NCBI GenBank assembly: GCA_964386535.1
Contig: CAYLRY010000009.1
Location: 1-64,000 of the forward strand
Origin: CAYLRY01 sp964386535
Lineage (GTDB): Bacteria; Chloroflexota; Dehalococcoidia; Dehalococcoidales; UBA3254
Length of the DNA stretch: 64,000 bases
Direction of reading: 5' to 3'
The position numbers and the translations under genes were made by a program. This document shows, in pieces, positions 1 to 9,016 of the stretch. Within the stretch, counting starts at the first letter, position 1. Each line of letters begins with the position of its first letter. The notes below the pieces were generated by a model, which worked only from the letters and a program-made list of their open reading frames with translations, did no database searches and was not told the DNA's origin.

Positions 1-1634
1 AAGGTATTGAGTTTACCGGCGGCAAGCCGGAATGGCGGGGGGACTTAAAAGCCAACGAGGTTGTGTCATTCAGCGTTACCATTGTATTCCAGGAAACCGG
101 CAAGTATTCGCTGGAAGCCAGCGCCAAACATGTAATTGATGAAAAAAACTCGATCGGCGGCCTGGGCATGCTCTATATCAATATGATGGCTGATCACAGC
201 GAATACGGCTGGAAGCCTGCCCCCATCAAAATAACCCAGATAAACCCGGAGAATGAGAAATACCTGGTAAAAACCGGTAATGAAACGGAAGAGGAATTCA
301 CTCCGGGAAAACACCTGGACCTGCCGGCGCCCCTGCCAATTACACCGGACGGCCAACCAGTGAATAATACTTCAAATACTGCCTGCGAAAAAAGCCCCTC
401 AGAAAGCAAAGATGCCAATATCACCGTTACCGGCTACTGGTATTACTATACTGATTTACAATCTCCGGATTATCGTGATGGTCCTGCGGCCCCTGCCGTT
501 CCGGCCAAATATTTCCTGGTTTACCTATATGACCAAAATGGAAATTATAAAGGATATGATTACACGGATGAAAATGGCTATTTTTCCATATCCAATGTAG
601 ATCCAAGCAATGGACTAAAATCCAGGTTATGGTGCTACGTCAACTATCTCGGTGACGAGCTAAGAGTCATATATTTTGGCAGCACAACCACCGGCCTGGA
701 TGATGTCTGGTACTCTCAAAATACCTATACTTATTATTTCCCCGCTGACGGCGGTACTCATACAATGGGATCAATATATCACGACTGTGGAGCCGATGGC
801 GATGGGGCTTTATGGATTAAAGACGACATGGACAGGGCTTACAGGTATCCCAACAGCCCAATCACCCAGGGTTCCTGTACCGCCAGGTGGACGGAAAATA
901 ATCCGGAAGATACATGTGCGGGAGGAGGTATGATCAAACTATCCGGACCCGTGCAAAAGGCGCCGGATGTGGTCATCCATGAATACGCCCATGTTTCGAT
1001 GGCGCATATCAATCCGGTCACGTATACGCCGGCAAATCCGCATTACATGTGGACGGCTTACGATGTCTATAATGGGTGGGTGGAGGGTTGGGCTGACTTC
1101 TTCCCGCTGGTGGTAAACGGCAACCCTACTTACACTAATGAGAATAACAACAATGAAGATATGGAAACCCATTCCATTTATGGCGCTACCGGAGACACAG
1201 TTGAAGGGAGGGTGGCCTGTGCCTTATGGGACCTGTTTGATAATAATAACGAAGGGTATGATTTGTTTACCACTTCTTTTTCCGATATATGGACTACCTT
1301 CTGTAATACCCAGCCAGGATACACACAGACTTTCCATCAATTCTGGGATAAAACCAGCTTCAAAAATAATCTCAATGCTTTTCAGACTTTATATCAAAAT
1401 ACCATCGATTACGGCAAACACCTGGCAGTTGATATAGTTCCAGCATCGACCGGCGTAGTTTACAAAATCCCAGAATCCATAACGTACCCTGAAAACTATG
1501 AGGTTATTCTAAGCGCCCAACCTTTTAGTGGATACCTGTTCTCATACTGGAATGGATATGTGGCAGATACTCTTTCCCATTTCTCCATCATTACAGGTAT
1601 TGTAACCGGAGGGAAGATACCGGTTAGCCGGTAA
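1..1634 (+). CDS. Secreted zinc metalloprotease-like protein, 5' end outside window
   Basis: The reading frame is open to the left edge (first full codon at 3), so the GTG at 63 is probably internal and the gene is cut by the window. A gluzincin-type HEYAH motif lies at 978-992, followed about 30 residues later by WVEGWADF (near 1077-1100), which can supply the third zinc ligand as Glu. Before it, at about 416-690, is a segment resembling a transthyretin/carboxypeptidase-regulatory beta-sandwich (TDENGYFSISNV). After it, about 1420-1600, is a stretch like the divergent InlB-type repeat (YEVILSAQPFSGYLFSYWNG). The protein ends abruptly just past that repeat, so the 3' end may be truncated. I infer an extracellular peptidase; the exact peptidase family is not recognised. 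Confidence 0.7.
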   Translation, partial: GIEFTGGKPEWRGDLKANEVVSFSVTIVFQETGKYSLEASAKHVIDEKNSIGGLGMLYINMMADHSEYGWKPAPIKITQINPENEKYLVKTGNETEEEFTPGKHLDLPAPLPITPDGQPVNNTSNTACEKSPSESKDANITVTGYWYYYTDLQSPDYRDGPAAPAVPAKYFLVYLYDQNGNYKGYDYTDENGYFSISNVDPSNGLKSRLWCYVNYLGDELRVIYFGSTTTGLDDVWYSQNTYTYYFPADGGTHTMGSIYHDCGADGDGALWIKDDMDRAYRYPNSPITQGSCTARWTENNPEDTCAGGGMIKLSGPVQKAPDVVIHEYAHVSMAHINPVTYTPANPHYMWTAYDVYNGWVEGWADFFPLVVNGNPTYTNENNNNEDMETHSIYGATGDTVEGRVACALWDLFDNNNEGYDLFTTSFSDIWTTFCNTQPGYTQTFHQFWDKTSFKNNLNAFQTLYQNTIDYGKHLAVDIVPASTGVVYKIPESITYPENYEVILSAQPFSGYLFSYWNGYVADTLSHFSIITGIVTGGKIPVSR

Positions 1635-1787
1635 AACCCGGCTGAATAAATTGATAGAATATGGTTTTCGCTTCAGGAGGCTAACGAAATTGCGGCTGCA
1701 TGAAATGAGCCGGCACTACGAACATTGTTAAACGAAACCAGGTGACTCCGGGGCTGATGATAAATCCCCAAAGTCATTCAATCTTTA

Positions 1788-2699
1788 TTACCTGGGCGGG
1801 TCTTTGTTTTCTTTCAAAAACTCTTCCGCAAACCTTATGGCGTCACTGGGTGAAATATCGAGTGGTTCTTTGTAGGGCATCTCAACATAGTCTTTTTCCA
1901 GTTCTTTGATATAGGCATCAAATTGCGGATTTTGCTGCCTTATCGAATCAAGTTTGCTCTCCAGCTCTCCGATGGCATTATCCATTTCATTGAAATTCAG
2001 ATCCAGGTGTAATATGTGATTGAGCCTGATAAGCACAGCCTTTATTGATTTGGCGCTGTATCCCACAATAACATTAAATTCAGGATAATAGGGCACTCTG
2101 ACGGTGAAGGTGGCGCCCTCCAGCCCTTTTTTCTTACAGGCGTAAAGGAGCATTTGATTGAAAGTAGCGGGGCCTTCCCGGTTGGAATACATGACGTTGT
2201 ACTGTTCCATTTCATTTTTGACTGTTACACTGGTACAGGTGCAGGTCATAAAAGGCTCCCGGGTGTAAGGTATCTTGCCTAAAAGCCCTCCCAGTGAGTA
2301 CAGGCGTTTTACTCCGAATTCCAGGCCCAGACCAACCACGGCATCTGCGTATTCTTCCCAGTTGAGATTGGGCTCGGTACCCACTAAAAAAATCAGGTCA
2401 TGATCGGATACAGGATTCCTGGCAAAGTAAAATTCATTCCTGGGAAAATGGAATTCGGTTATCAGACCCTCCTGCATTTTAAAGACCGGGGCTACACTCT
2501 GTACATCCGGCAACTGGTAAATATGATAGCGCGCAGCCGGCAGTTCTGCGAATTTTTCTGCTTTTAAAGCCCTTATAAAATAGTCCAATCCGCCTATAGC
2601 TACATTACCGTTATTTACCCAGCCATTTAAACCGCAAACCAGGCTGGGATTACGCAGGGTTGGCCTGCTGGTGACGATCAGATGCCCTTCATCGCTCAT
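1788..2699 (-). CDS. PAC2 (proteasome-assembly-chaperone-like) family protein
   Basis: A 303-residue soluble protein with the PAC2-like core: an N-terminal strand region with GLNGWVNNGNVAIGGLDY, central FLVGTEPNLNWEEYADAVVGL, and SLGGLLGKIPYTREP. Bacterial PAC2 proteins (PF09754, ATP-grasp/PAC2 superfamily) are widespread in Actinobacteria and Chloroflexota but their job outside proteasome-bearing organisms is not established. The C-terminal 60 residues are acidic and probably helical. ATG at 2699 has a weak GGAG about ten bases upstream. It stands alone, on the opposite strand from the upstream protease, and no proteasome gene is visible in the window. Confidence 0.75.
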   Translation of the reverse strand: MSDEGHLIVTSRPTLRNPSLVCGLNGWVNNGNVAIGGLDYFIRALKAEKFAELPAARYHIYQLPDVQSVAPVFKMQEGLITEFHFPRNEFYFARNPVSDHDLIFLVGTEPNLNWEEYADAVVGLGLEFGVKRLYSLGGLLGKIPYTREPFMTCTCTSVTVKNEMEQYNVMYSNREGPATFNQMLLYACKKKGLEGATFTVRVPYYPEFNVIVGYSAKSIKAVLIRLNHILHLDLNFNEMDNAIGELESKLDSIRQQNPQFDAYIKELEKDYVEMPYKEPLDISPSDAIRFAEEFLKENKDPPR

Positions 2700-2952
2700 G
2701 ATAAAAAACTCCGATATCTTTTAAGTCACATTATAGCATACGCCAACCTGTCCAGACATCAACACCCTTAAAAAATATACGTTCCCCTTTGACGGGCATT
2801 TGCACTAATGGAACCTGTATCAAGTTATTTTCTAGCCTGTACAGCTTTTCTAATATAAACTGCGGAACTGACTTACGCCGCCGGTTCTGCTGGTACATAT
2901 CTAAACAAATTTTTATCAGGTGCAAGCAGACGCTGATCATAACAACAGGCGC

Positions 2953-2992
2953 GTCAATATTAAAAGCGGTTAATACCGCTTTTAATATTGAC
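2953..2992. repeat. Perfect 18-bp-arm palindrome with TAAT loop
   Basis: Arms 2953-2970 and 2975-2992 are exact reverse complements around a 4-base TAAT spacer. It sits 28 bases past the stop codon of the minus-strand solute-binding protein gene, within the 321-base gap 2700-3020, which otherwise holds no convincing gene. Position fits a transcription terminator for the dpp-type operon, but no T-run follows the stem on the minus strand, so an operator or a bidirectional 3' stabilising hairpin is also possible. Confidence 0.75.
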
Positions 2993-3020
2993 TGACTGAC
3001 CTGGTAAAAGACTTTATTTC

Positions 3021-4658
3021 CTATTTGGCTAACCAGGCGTTCTGAGGCTCATAAAAATTAGGATGACCCACCATCCATTGAATATCGCCTTTCAGATCTT
3101 TAACGGCAGCAGAGATGTCCGGAGCTGACCAGATGGGTATACACATGGCATCTGTATACATGAGCCTGACCATTTCCTTTAAAATGGCCATGCGCTTAGT
3201 GTAGTCAGGTTCAGCAATAGCTTCATCCATTTTCTTCTGGAAATCTCCGCGGTACATGCTTGGGTAGACCGTGGAATTCAAGGAAGTATAGTAGCTCTGG
3301 AGAGGGCCGACAATGGGAACGCCCATGCACAGAATACCATCTTTCCAGCCATTAGTCCGGATTTCCGCGGCTTTTGCGCTGTCTACAATATCCAGCGTGC
3401 AATCAATACCGACATCCTTAAGGTAAGTCTGGAGGGCTACCAGAATCTCCCGGTTATAGCTGGTTCCGGCGATCAATTTAGACTTGAATCCATTGGGATA
3501 ACCTGCCTCTTTGAGCAGGGCTTTAGCTTTGGCGGGATCATATTCGCGGGGAACCAGGTCGGCGATATAAGTGACATCCCCCGGGTTGGCAAAGTGAGTT
3601 ACGGGATTGTAGATACCGCTCCCCAGGCTGGCGATGGCTTTCTTATCAATAGCATATTCCGCCGCCTGTCTCACTTTGATATTCGACCAAACAGAGTCCT
3701 TATTAGCGCCGTCAGGACAGATATAGTTGATCATGTTGCGGCTGGATTTTAGTATTTCGTATCCCGAAGACTTAAGGTCCACCGTATCCCTGGGCGTGAT
3801 GCCGAATATCAAATGGGCTTCCCCGTTCTTGAAAGACATAAGAGCAGTTACCGCGTCCGCAATCTCATTCATTTCTATGCCATCCAGGTATGGCTTGCCA
3901 GGCTGCCAGTAGCTGGGATTTTTCTTGGTGTATTTGATGAACTGGGCACGGGTATAATCAACATACAGGAAAGGGCCGGTACCGATCATATGGTCTCTGG
4001 CCATATTCTCTGGAGTGGTGGCTTTCCTGGCCGCGGTAGGAGATACCATTCCGCGTTCTGCCAGTGAAGTCATGAATTTAGAGTCAAAGGTTGAATATTT
4101 TACTTTAAGAGTATACTCATCCACCACTTCATATCCAGCTATATTAGCAAAGAGAGATTTGCCGTAGGCTGCATTTACGGTGGACTCTTTAATCAGGTTG
4201 AAGTTTTCGGCTAAAGCCGCAGCATTCCAATCGGTCCCATCATGGAACTTAACTCCTTTGCGGCATTTGATTAAAAGTGTTTTACCGTCAGGCGAGATTT
4301 CGTAGGACTCTGCCAGTTTGGGGACGATTTTTTCATCGTTATCATAATTCCATAAGGTCTCTATGGCCGGGCGGGAAACCCTGGGATACATGCCGCCGGT
4401 TACTTCCGCCTGAGCGCCCAGTTGACCTATGCTACTGACTGCTCCGGTAAAAATCATTTTCCAGGTACCTCCCAAGCGGGGTGCGGTTGAGTCTGTTGTC
4501 TTGATGATCGGTGAAACTGAGGATGAGACAGCCGTAGCCTGGGTAGTTTGCGCCGGTGCAGGCACAGAAGAAGACGTGGTGTTTGTCCCCTGGGAACAAC
4601 CTATAAGTAACAATGACACTGCCAGAACCACCAAAAAAAACACTAATGATCTTTTCAT
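3021..4658 (-). CDS. ABC transporter family-5 solute-binding lipoprotein
   Basis: Extracytoplasmic ligand-binding protein of the peptide/nickel (SBP_bac_5, DppA/OppA) family, 545 residues. It has a lipoprotein signal (MKRS then a hydrophobic core ending LLIGC, lipidated Cys at about 21), then a Thr/Ser/Ala-rich tether to about residue 60. Family hallmarks are LAESYEISPDGKTLLIKCRKGVKFHDG, a VRQAAEYAIDKKAI helix and REYDPAKAKALLKEAGYPNGFK. AAAGGAG lies eight bases before the ATG. It is the last gene of a minus-strand operon with DppB/DppC-like permeases and an FAD enzyme. The ligand cannot be read from sequence. It is a paralogue of the lipoprotein at 57047-58780. Confidence 0.9.
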   Translation of the reverse strand: MKRSLVFFLVVLAVSLLLIGCSQGTNTTSSSVPAPAQTTQATAVSSSVSPIIKTTDSTAPRLGGTWKMIFTGAVSSIGQLGAQAEVTGGMYPRVSRPAIETLWNYDNDEKIVPKLAESYEISPDGKTLLIKCRKGVKFHDGTDWNAAALAENFNLIKESTVNAAYGKSLFANIAGYEVVDEYTLKVKYSTFDSKFMTSLAERGMVSPTAARKATTPENMARDHMIGTGPFLYVDYTRAQFIKYTKKNPSYWQPGKPYLDGIEMNEIADAVTALMSFKNGEAHLIFGITPRDTVDLKSSGYEILKSSRNMINYICPDGANKDSVWSNIKVRQAAEYAIDKKAIASLGSGIYNPVTHFANPGDVTYIADLVPREYDPAKAKALLKEAGYPNGFKSKLIAGTSYNREILVALQTYLKDVGIDCTLDIVDSAKAAEIRTNGWKDGILCMGVPIVGPLQSYYTSLNSTVYPSMYRGDFQKKMDEAIAEPDYTKRMAILKEMVRLMYTDAMCIPIWSAPDISAAVKDLKGDIQWMVGHPNFYEPQNAWLAK

Positions 4659-4751
4659 GAATTAACTCCTTTCTTAATTTATCATCAATTTTTAAGTTTT
4701 TGAATCTTATATTTTATATTTATTTAGAATATCTGGTTTTATCCCTGCCAT

Positions 4752-6149
4752 TTAATTTTTTACCGGTATAATAACCCCCTGTTTGATCAAGTTTTTCTGC
4801 AAAGACTGATAATTCACTTTTCTGACGTTTAGTCCGGAACTTACTGCCATAGCCGCTGCTGTCCCCGCGGCCTGTCCGAAGCACAGGCAATGCGGGATAA
4901 TGTTAAAGTAGCTGTTGAAAAGGTCCGACGAGGAGAAGGCCCGGCAGGCAACCAGCAAGCCCTCAATTTTTTTGGGTACGAGGCTCCGGTAAGGAATGCA
5001 TACAGCAGGGTGTCTGGTGGAATTTTCAGCTGTATCATTATTGGCGAATTCCGCTATGGTATCTTCAAAAATTTCATCTGAGACAATGTCTTTTTCGGTA
5101 CAAATATATTCCCCTATAACGCGGCGACCTCCCTGGGTGCCCAGTTGCGGTGAGGTAGTCATGATAAGGCTTTTCTCAAACCCCGGCACCCTCTTCTTTA
5201 AATATTCCCAGGACATAACAATACGCCTGCGGAGGTTAATCTCCGCTTTGTTCAATTCTTCAACATCCATCTGGTCTGAGCTCTGGTACATGGGATGAGA
5301 CCAGAGAACATTCTCATGATCTTTCAACAGGTCTTTAAAAAAACGGCTGAACCCGCCCTGAGCGGTAAGCTCAGCCAGAAGTTCCTCATACTTCTTGGGT
5401 TCAGCGGACTTAAAATCATCTCGTAATTTGACATCCACATTGCCCAGCCAGAAAGCCATGGCCAGTTTGGCTGTTCTGAATTTAGGATTGATGGCAGCGT
5501 CAAATTCCGCACCGGCCCGCACAAAGACGTCCCCATCACCAGTGGAATCGATAATAACTTTCCCCAGTACCGCCTGCCGCCCGGACTTGTTCTCAACGAT
5601 GACGCCTTTGACAGTATTGCCCTCCATCACCGGTTGGGTAAACCAGGAATGGGCCAGAATCCTGACCTTTGCCTCCTGTAGCATGATAACCAGTTCGTCC
5701 TTGAGAACCTCCGGATCCAGTAAAGCCGTGTATAAGACCCGGTTTTTACCGGAATTGTAGTCCTTGCGTACATAAAAGTTGGGCATGGCGGCATCCAGAT
5801 AGCGGTCCACCACCCTGGGGTCGTCAGTACCCCGTTCCTGCTTAGTGGGATAATGGGCGGCCTCACGGGCATCCATGCGGTCAATTATTTCCTGGCATAT
5901 TCCGGCGATATGCTGCCTGCCAAAGATATCACTCAGGTTCGGGATAATATTCACCAGTCCGCCGGTAGCCATTCCGCCGAGATAGCCGTACCTCTCGATA
6001 AGAATAGTATCAGCGCCGTTTCGGGCCGCGGCCAGAGCGGCGGCTATTCCGCCGGGACCGCCGCCAACCACTACTACATCCGCTTCGTAGTAGACTTTGG
6101 TCTCGCGGGCTGGTTCCTGGATAGTCTTTGTTGATTGAGTTTTTTCCAT
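4752..6149 (-). CDS. FAD-dependent oxidoreductase (FAD_oxidored family)
   Basis: A 465-residue flavoprotein. The N-terminus holds a dinucleotide-binding VVVGGGPGGIAAALAAARNGADTILIER followed by a YGYLGGMATGG segment typical of the PF12831 FAD-dependent oxidoreductases. A second FAD-contact region, VIIDSTGDGDVFVRAGAEF, is mid-protein and the C-terminus has IIPHCLCFGQAAGTAAAMA. No transmembrane segment. I take the ATG at 6149 because GAAGGAGA lies just upstream; an in-frame TTG at 6248 would add 33 unrelated residues. It lies between the dppC-like permease and the binding protein, so it may oxidise or reduce the imported compound. Substrate unknown. Confidence 0.85.
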   Translation of the reverse strand: MEKTQSTKTIQEPARETKVYYEADVVVVGGGPGGIAAALAAARNGADTILIERYGYLGGMATGGLVNIIPNLSDIFGRQHIAGICQEIIDRMDAREAAHYPTKQERGTDDPRVVDRYLDAAMPNFYVRKDYNSGKNRVLYTALLDPEVLKDELVIMLQEAKVRILAHSWFTQPVMEGNTVKGVIVENKSGRQAVLGKVIIDSTGDGDVFVRAGAEFDAAINPKFRTAKLAMAFWLGNVDVKLRDDFKSAEPKKYEELLAELTAQGGFSRFFKDLLKDHENVLWSHPMYQSSDQMDVEELNKAEINLRRRIVMSWEYLKKRVPGFEKSLIMTTSPQLGTQGGRRVIGEYICTEKDIVSDEIFEDTIAEFANNDTAENSTRHPAVCIPYRSLVPKKIEGLLVACRAFSSSDLFNSYFNIIPHCLCFGQAAGTAAAMAVSSGLNVRKVNYQSLQKNLIKQGVIIPVKN

Positions 6150-6380
6150 AGGTAAATCTCCTTCAAAAGATAATTTGCTACTATGCTGGAGTCCGAATAA
6201 TCCGTTCACTAACCGCAATATAAAGTCTGGCAGTAATAAAGATGCCAAAATAAAAACTTTATACTCCTGACTAATACATTAAATTTAATTAATCTTTGAT
6301 CTGCATTCTATATATTTAAGATTTGATCGTGTGTTTGATCTCTGTAAATTGAATATTCCTCATGATTTTCCAGTTGGTTT

Positions 6381-7289
6381 TCATAGCGTTCCCCTTAGTC
6401 TGGGGTCCAGAGAATCCCGCAACCCATCTCCCATCATATTAAAACCGAAGACCACCAGCATGATGGCCAGTCCGGGGGCAAAAGATAAAACCGGATTAGT
6501 AAGCAGGTACTTATAGCCGTCATTGACCATACTGCCCCAGGCACAGGTAGGCGGCACTATGCCGATGCCCAGAAAGCTCAGGCTGGCTTCAGCCAGAATG
6601 GTGGTCCCCAGGGCAATGGTGATCATGACCAGCAGGGGAGGAAAGGCATTGGGAAAAAGATGGCGCAGGATCATTCTGAAATCACTGACGCCGATCGACC
6701 GTTCAGCCAGAATATAGTCATTTTGCATAATCAAGAGAGTCTGACCGCACATCATGCGGCACTGCCCGGCAAGTCCTCCAACAGCTAGCGCAATGATCAC
6801 ATTTTTAATGCCGCCGCCCAGCAAGGCAGCTACGATAAGGGCATTCAGAAGCATGGGAATTGACATCAGTGCATCTGTAAAGCGCATAATAACGGCAAAA
6901 ACCCATCCTCCATACAGCGCCGCCACCAGGCCCATGGCCTCACCCACAATAGCTGATATGGCCACGGCAGTGATGCCTACCAGTAATGAGGTCTGGCTGC
7001 CGTATATTATTCGGCTCAGCGTATCCCGTCCCAGGGGGTCTGTACCCAGGAGATGTTCCCGCGAAGGTGGGGCAAGCTGATTGGACAGGTCCATTTTATA
7101 AGGATCATAAGGAGCCAGCAGGGGTGCAAAAATGGCTGTAATGATTAACAGCAGGATAAATATGAGACCTACCACAGCCACCTTGCGGCCGAAAAAGACC
7201 CTGACGATCCGCCGGAACTCGCTGTTCAGGAATGATTGTGACGGTACAGTTTGAACTATCTGTTCCGCAGAAGTTGAGTTGTCCGGCAT
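6381..7289 (-). CDS. ABC permease, DppC/OppC-like
   Basis: Inner-membrane permease of the peptide/opine/nickel ABC family, about 302 residues, with an N-terminal cytoplasmic stretch, a first membrane helix (VAVVGLIFILLLIITAIFAP), the DppC-type periplasmic PPSREHLLGTDPLGRDTLSRIIYG and an EAA-like loop (LAERSIGVSDFRMILRHLFPNA) that docks the ATPase. The ATG at 7289 has AAGGAGG directly upstream; the longer form starting at 7349 overlaps the previous gene. It begins 10 bases after the dppB-like stop. No ATP-binding subunit (DppD/DppF) is present in the window, so ATPases must come from elsewhere. Confidence 0.92.
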   Translation of the reverse strand: MPDNSTSAEQIVQTVPSQSFLNSEFRRIVRVFFGRKVAVVGLIFILLLIITAIFAPLLAPYDPYKMDLSNQLAPPSREHLLGTDPLGRDTLSRIIYGSQTSLLVGITAVAISAIVGEAMGLVAALYGGWVFAVIMRFTDALMSIPMLLNALIVAALLGGGIKNVIIALAVGGLAGQCRMMCGQTLLIMQNDYILAERSIGVSDFRMILRHLFPNAFPPLLVMITIALGTTILAEASLSFLGIGIVPPTCAWGSMVNDGYKYLLTNPVLSFAPGLAIMLVVFGFNMMGDGLRDSLDPRLRGTL

Positions 7290-7299
7290 TTGTACCTCC

Positions 7300-8256
7300 T
7301 TAACTATAACGAATCCGTGGATCGAACCAGCCGTAGGAGATATCCACAATCAGGTTGGAAAGCACCACCACAGTGGAAATAATGAGTACCCCCGATTGGA
7401 CAATCTGATAATCCTGTGAGAAAACAGCGTCCCGCATGAGGCGGCCGATACCTGAAATATTAAAAACGGTCTCGATCAGTACAGAACCTCCGAAGATCAG
7501 CCCCACCTGCATACCCAGCATGGTGATGACCGGTACCAGGGCGTTTTTAAGAATGTGTCTGAAAATGATAATCCTTTCAGTAAGACCTTTAGCCCAGGCG
7601 GTGCGGATATAATCCTGCCGAACCACCTCCAGCGTGCTTGAACGGGCCTGCCGTGTCAGAGAAGCTATGGAAAAAAGAGATAAACAAAAAACGGGCATAA
7701 TAATCTGGCGTGTAGACAACCAGAAGTCATCAAAAGGCGAAGTATAACCCCAGACAGGCAGCCAGTGCAGCTTGAGGGAGAGAAAATAGATCAGCAAAAT
7801 CCCGATCCAGAAAGAAGGGGCCGTGATCCCTATATTAGCCAAAATGGTCAGAAATGTATCTACCCACCTGCCGCGCTTTATACCGCACAAAACGCCAAAA
7901 AAAATGCCAAGTACACCGCTGATAATCATGGAAAGTATGCCCAGGTGAAGGGTAACTGGCATGCGCTTGGCAATAAGCGAAGTAATGCTTTCATTTAAAA
8001 AGATGGAGGTACCAAGATCGCCCCGCAATACGCCGCCCAGCCAGCTTAAGTACTGCATGGGGAGTGACTTATCCAGCCCGTACATTTGCTTGATAGTCTG
8101 GAGATCCTCAGGCGCTACTTTATCTATTTCAGCTTGAGCCATAAAAAGCGTCAAAGGATCCCCAGGCAGAAGCCGCATCACTAAAAAAATAAACAGACTA
8201 ACTATGATGAGTACTATAATTCCCTGCAATAAACGGCGAATGATATAAGTAGTCAT
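7300..8256 (-). CDS. ABC permease, DppB/OppB-like
   Basis: Partner permease of the DppC-like protein, 318 residues and six predicted membrane helices. It begins with the family signature YIIRRLLQGIIVLIIVSLFIFLVMRLLPGDP, has the periplasmic MYGLDKSLPMQYLSWLGG segment, and an EAA loop ARSSTLEVVRQDYIRTAWAKGL. GGAG precedes the ATG at 8256. It is the first gene of the minus-strand operon permease-permease-FAD oxidoreductase-binding protein. No clear promoter could be picked out in the bases just upstream. Confidence 0.92.
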   Translation of the reverse strand: MTTYIIRRLLQGIIVLIIVSLFIFLVMRLLPGDPLTLFMAQAEIDKVAPEDLQTIKQMYGLDKSLPMQYLSWLGGVLRGDLGTSIFLNESITSLIAKRMPVTLHLGILSMIISGVLGIFFGVLCGIKRGRWVDTFLTILANIGITAPSFWIGILLIYFLSLKLHWLPVWGYTSPFDDFWLSTRQIIMPVFCLSLFSIASLTRQARSSTLEVVRQDYIRTAWAKGLTERIIIFRHILKNALVPVITMLGMQVGLIFGGSVLIETVFNISGIGRLMRDAVFSQDYQIVQSGVLIISTVVVLSNLIVDISYGWFDPRIRYS

Positions 8257-8555
8257 TCCTGCTCCATTGAAAGTTTACAAAAATTTGCAGGTCATACGTT
8301 TAAGACATAAGACTTTTTGTTCGTTGAGTACGCTAATAATCTGACATACTTGAATTCATGGTATAAAAAAAGAAGTAATCTGGAAGAGCTGCTGAGAATA
8401 AGCCATGGCTGCCTGCTTGAATACCTATGATATACCTGGCATATGCGATTGTCAAGATGACTTTAGTTAAATCAGAGTTGTAGATACAAATCATATATCT
8501 CTGATTAAGTATTGAAATATAATATACTATATGATACACACAGGCGTAAACTAAA

Positions 8556-8584
8556 TTGACAATTCCAATCGGAAGTACAATAAT
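8556..8584 (+). promoter_or_regulatory. Candidate sigma70-type promoter of the nuo operon
   Basis: TTGACA at 8556-8561 (perfect -35) and AATAAT at 8579-8584 (five of six -10 bases) are separated by 17 bases. Transcription would start near 8591, some 55 bases before the nuoA start. The rest of the 388-base gap 8257-8644 is AT-rich and holds no convincing gene. Confidence 0.6.
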
Positions 8585-8644
8585 AGAGGCGTGGGCGAGA
8601 GGTTGGGTAACTCAGACCCATTATTTTTATAACTGGGGGCTAAC

Positions 8645-9016
8645 TTGCTGACAGGTTTCGGTTTAGTCGCTATGTTCTTAATAGTCGCCTTAGTTTTTGC
8701 TGCTTCAATGGTAATGATACCTATTTTTCTAAGGTCTCTGAACATAGTACCCAAGAAACCCAACAAGGTTAAGAATTCCACCTTTGAATGCGGCATGCAG
8801 ACCATCGGCAAGACCTGGGTGAGGTTTAATTTCCGGTATTACTTTTATGCCCTAATATTCCTCGCTCTGGATATACTGGTGCTCTTCCTGTATCCCTGGG
8901 CGGTTGGGCTGCAGTCTATAGGCTATTTCGGACTGGCAGCCGTTCTGATATTCATCGCAATCATTATCGTGGGTTTTCTGTATGCCTGGAAGAAGAAGGT
9001 GCTGGAGTGGAAGTAA
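8645..9016 (+). CDS. nuoA: NADH-quinone oxidoreductase (complex I) subunit A
   Basis: Small membrane subunit at the junction of the peripheral and membrane arms of complex I. It has three predicted helices and the NuoA signature KNSTFECGMQTIGKTWVRFNFRYY, whose Cys/Glu loop lies at the quinone-site entry. The 123-residue length is normal. Start is TTG at 8645, preceded by a G-rich ribosome site; no ATG is available before the first helix. It is the first gene of the nuo operon and overlaps nuoB by ten bases. Confidence 0.92.
   Translation: MLTGFGLVAMFLIVALVFAASMVMIPIFLRSLNIVPKKPNKVKNSTFECGMQTIGKTWVRFNFRYYFYALIFLALDILVLFLYPWAVGLQSIGYFGLAAVLIFIAIIIVGFLYAWKKKVLEWK

Noticed and set aside
2731..2995. 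Short open frames on both strands (69 and 68 codons) in the PAC2 to binding-protein gap
   Set aside because: They overlap one another, have no ribosome site or recognisable motif, and one runs into the palindrome.
6150..6248. Longer N-terminus for the FAD oxidoreductase from a TTG
   Set aside because: The ATG at 6149 has a strong GAAGGAGA and begins close to the nucleotide-binding motif; the extra residues are hydrophobic and unrelated.
8333..8539. A 68-codon minus-strand frame upstream of the nuo promoter
   Set aside because: AT-rich chance frame, tyrosine/isoleucine-heavy, no ribosome site.
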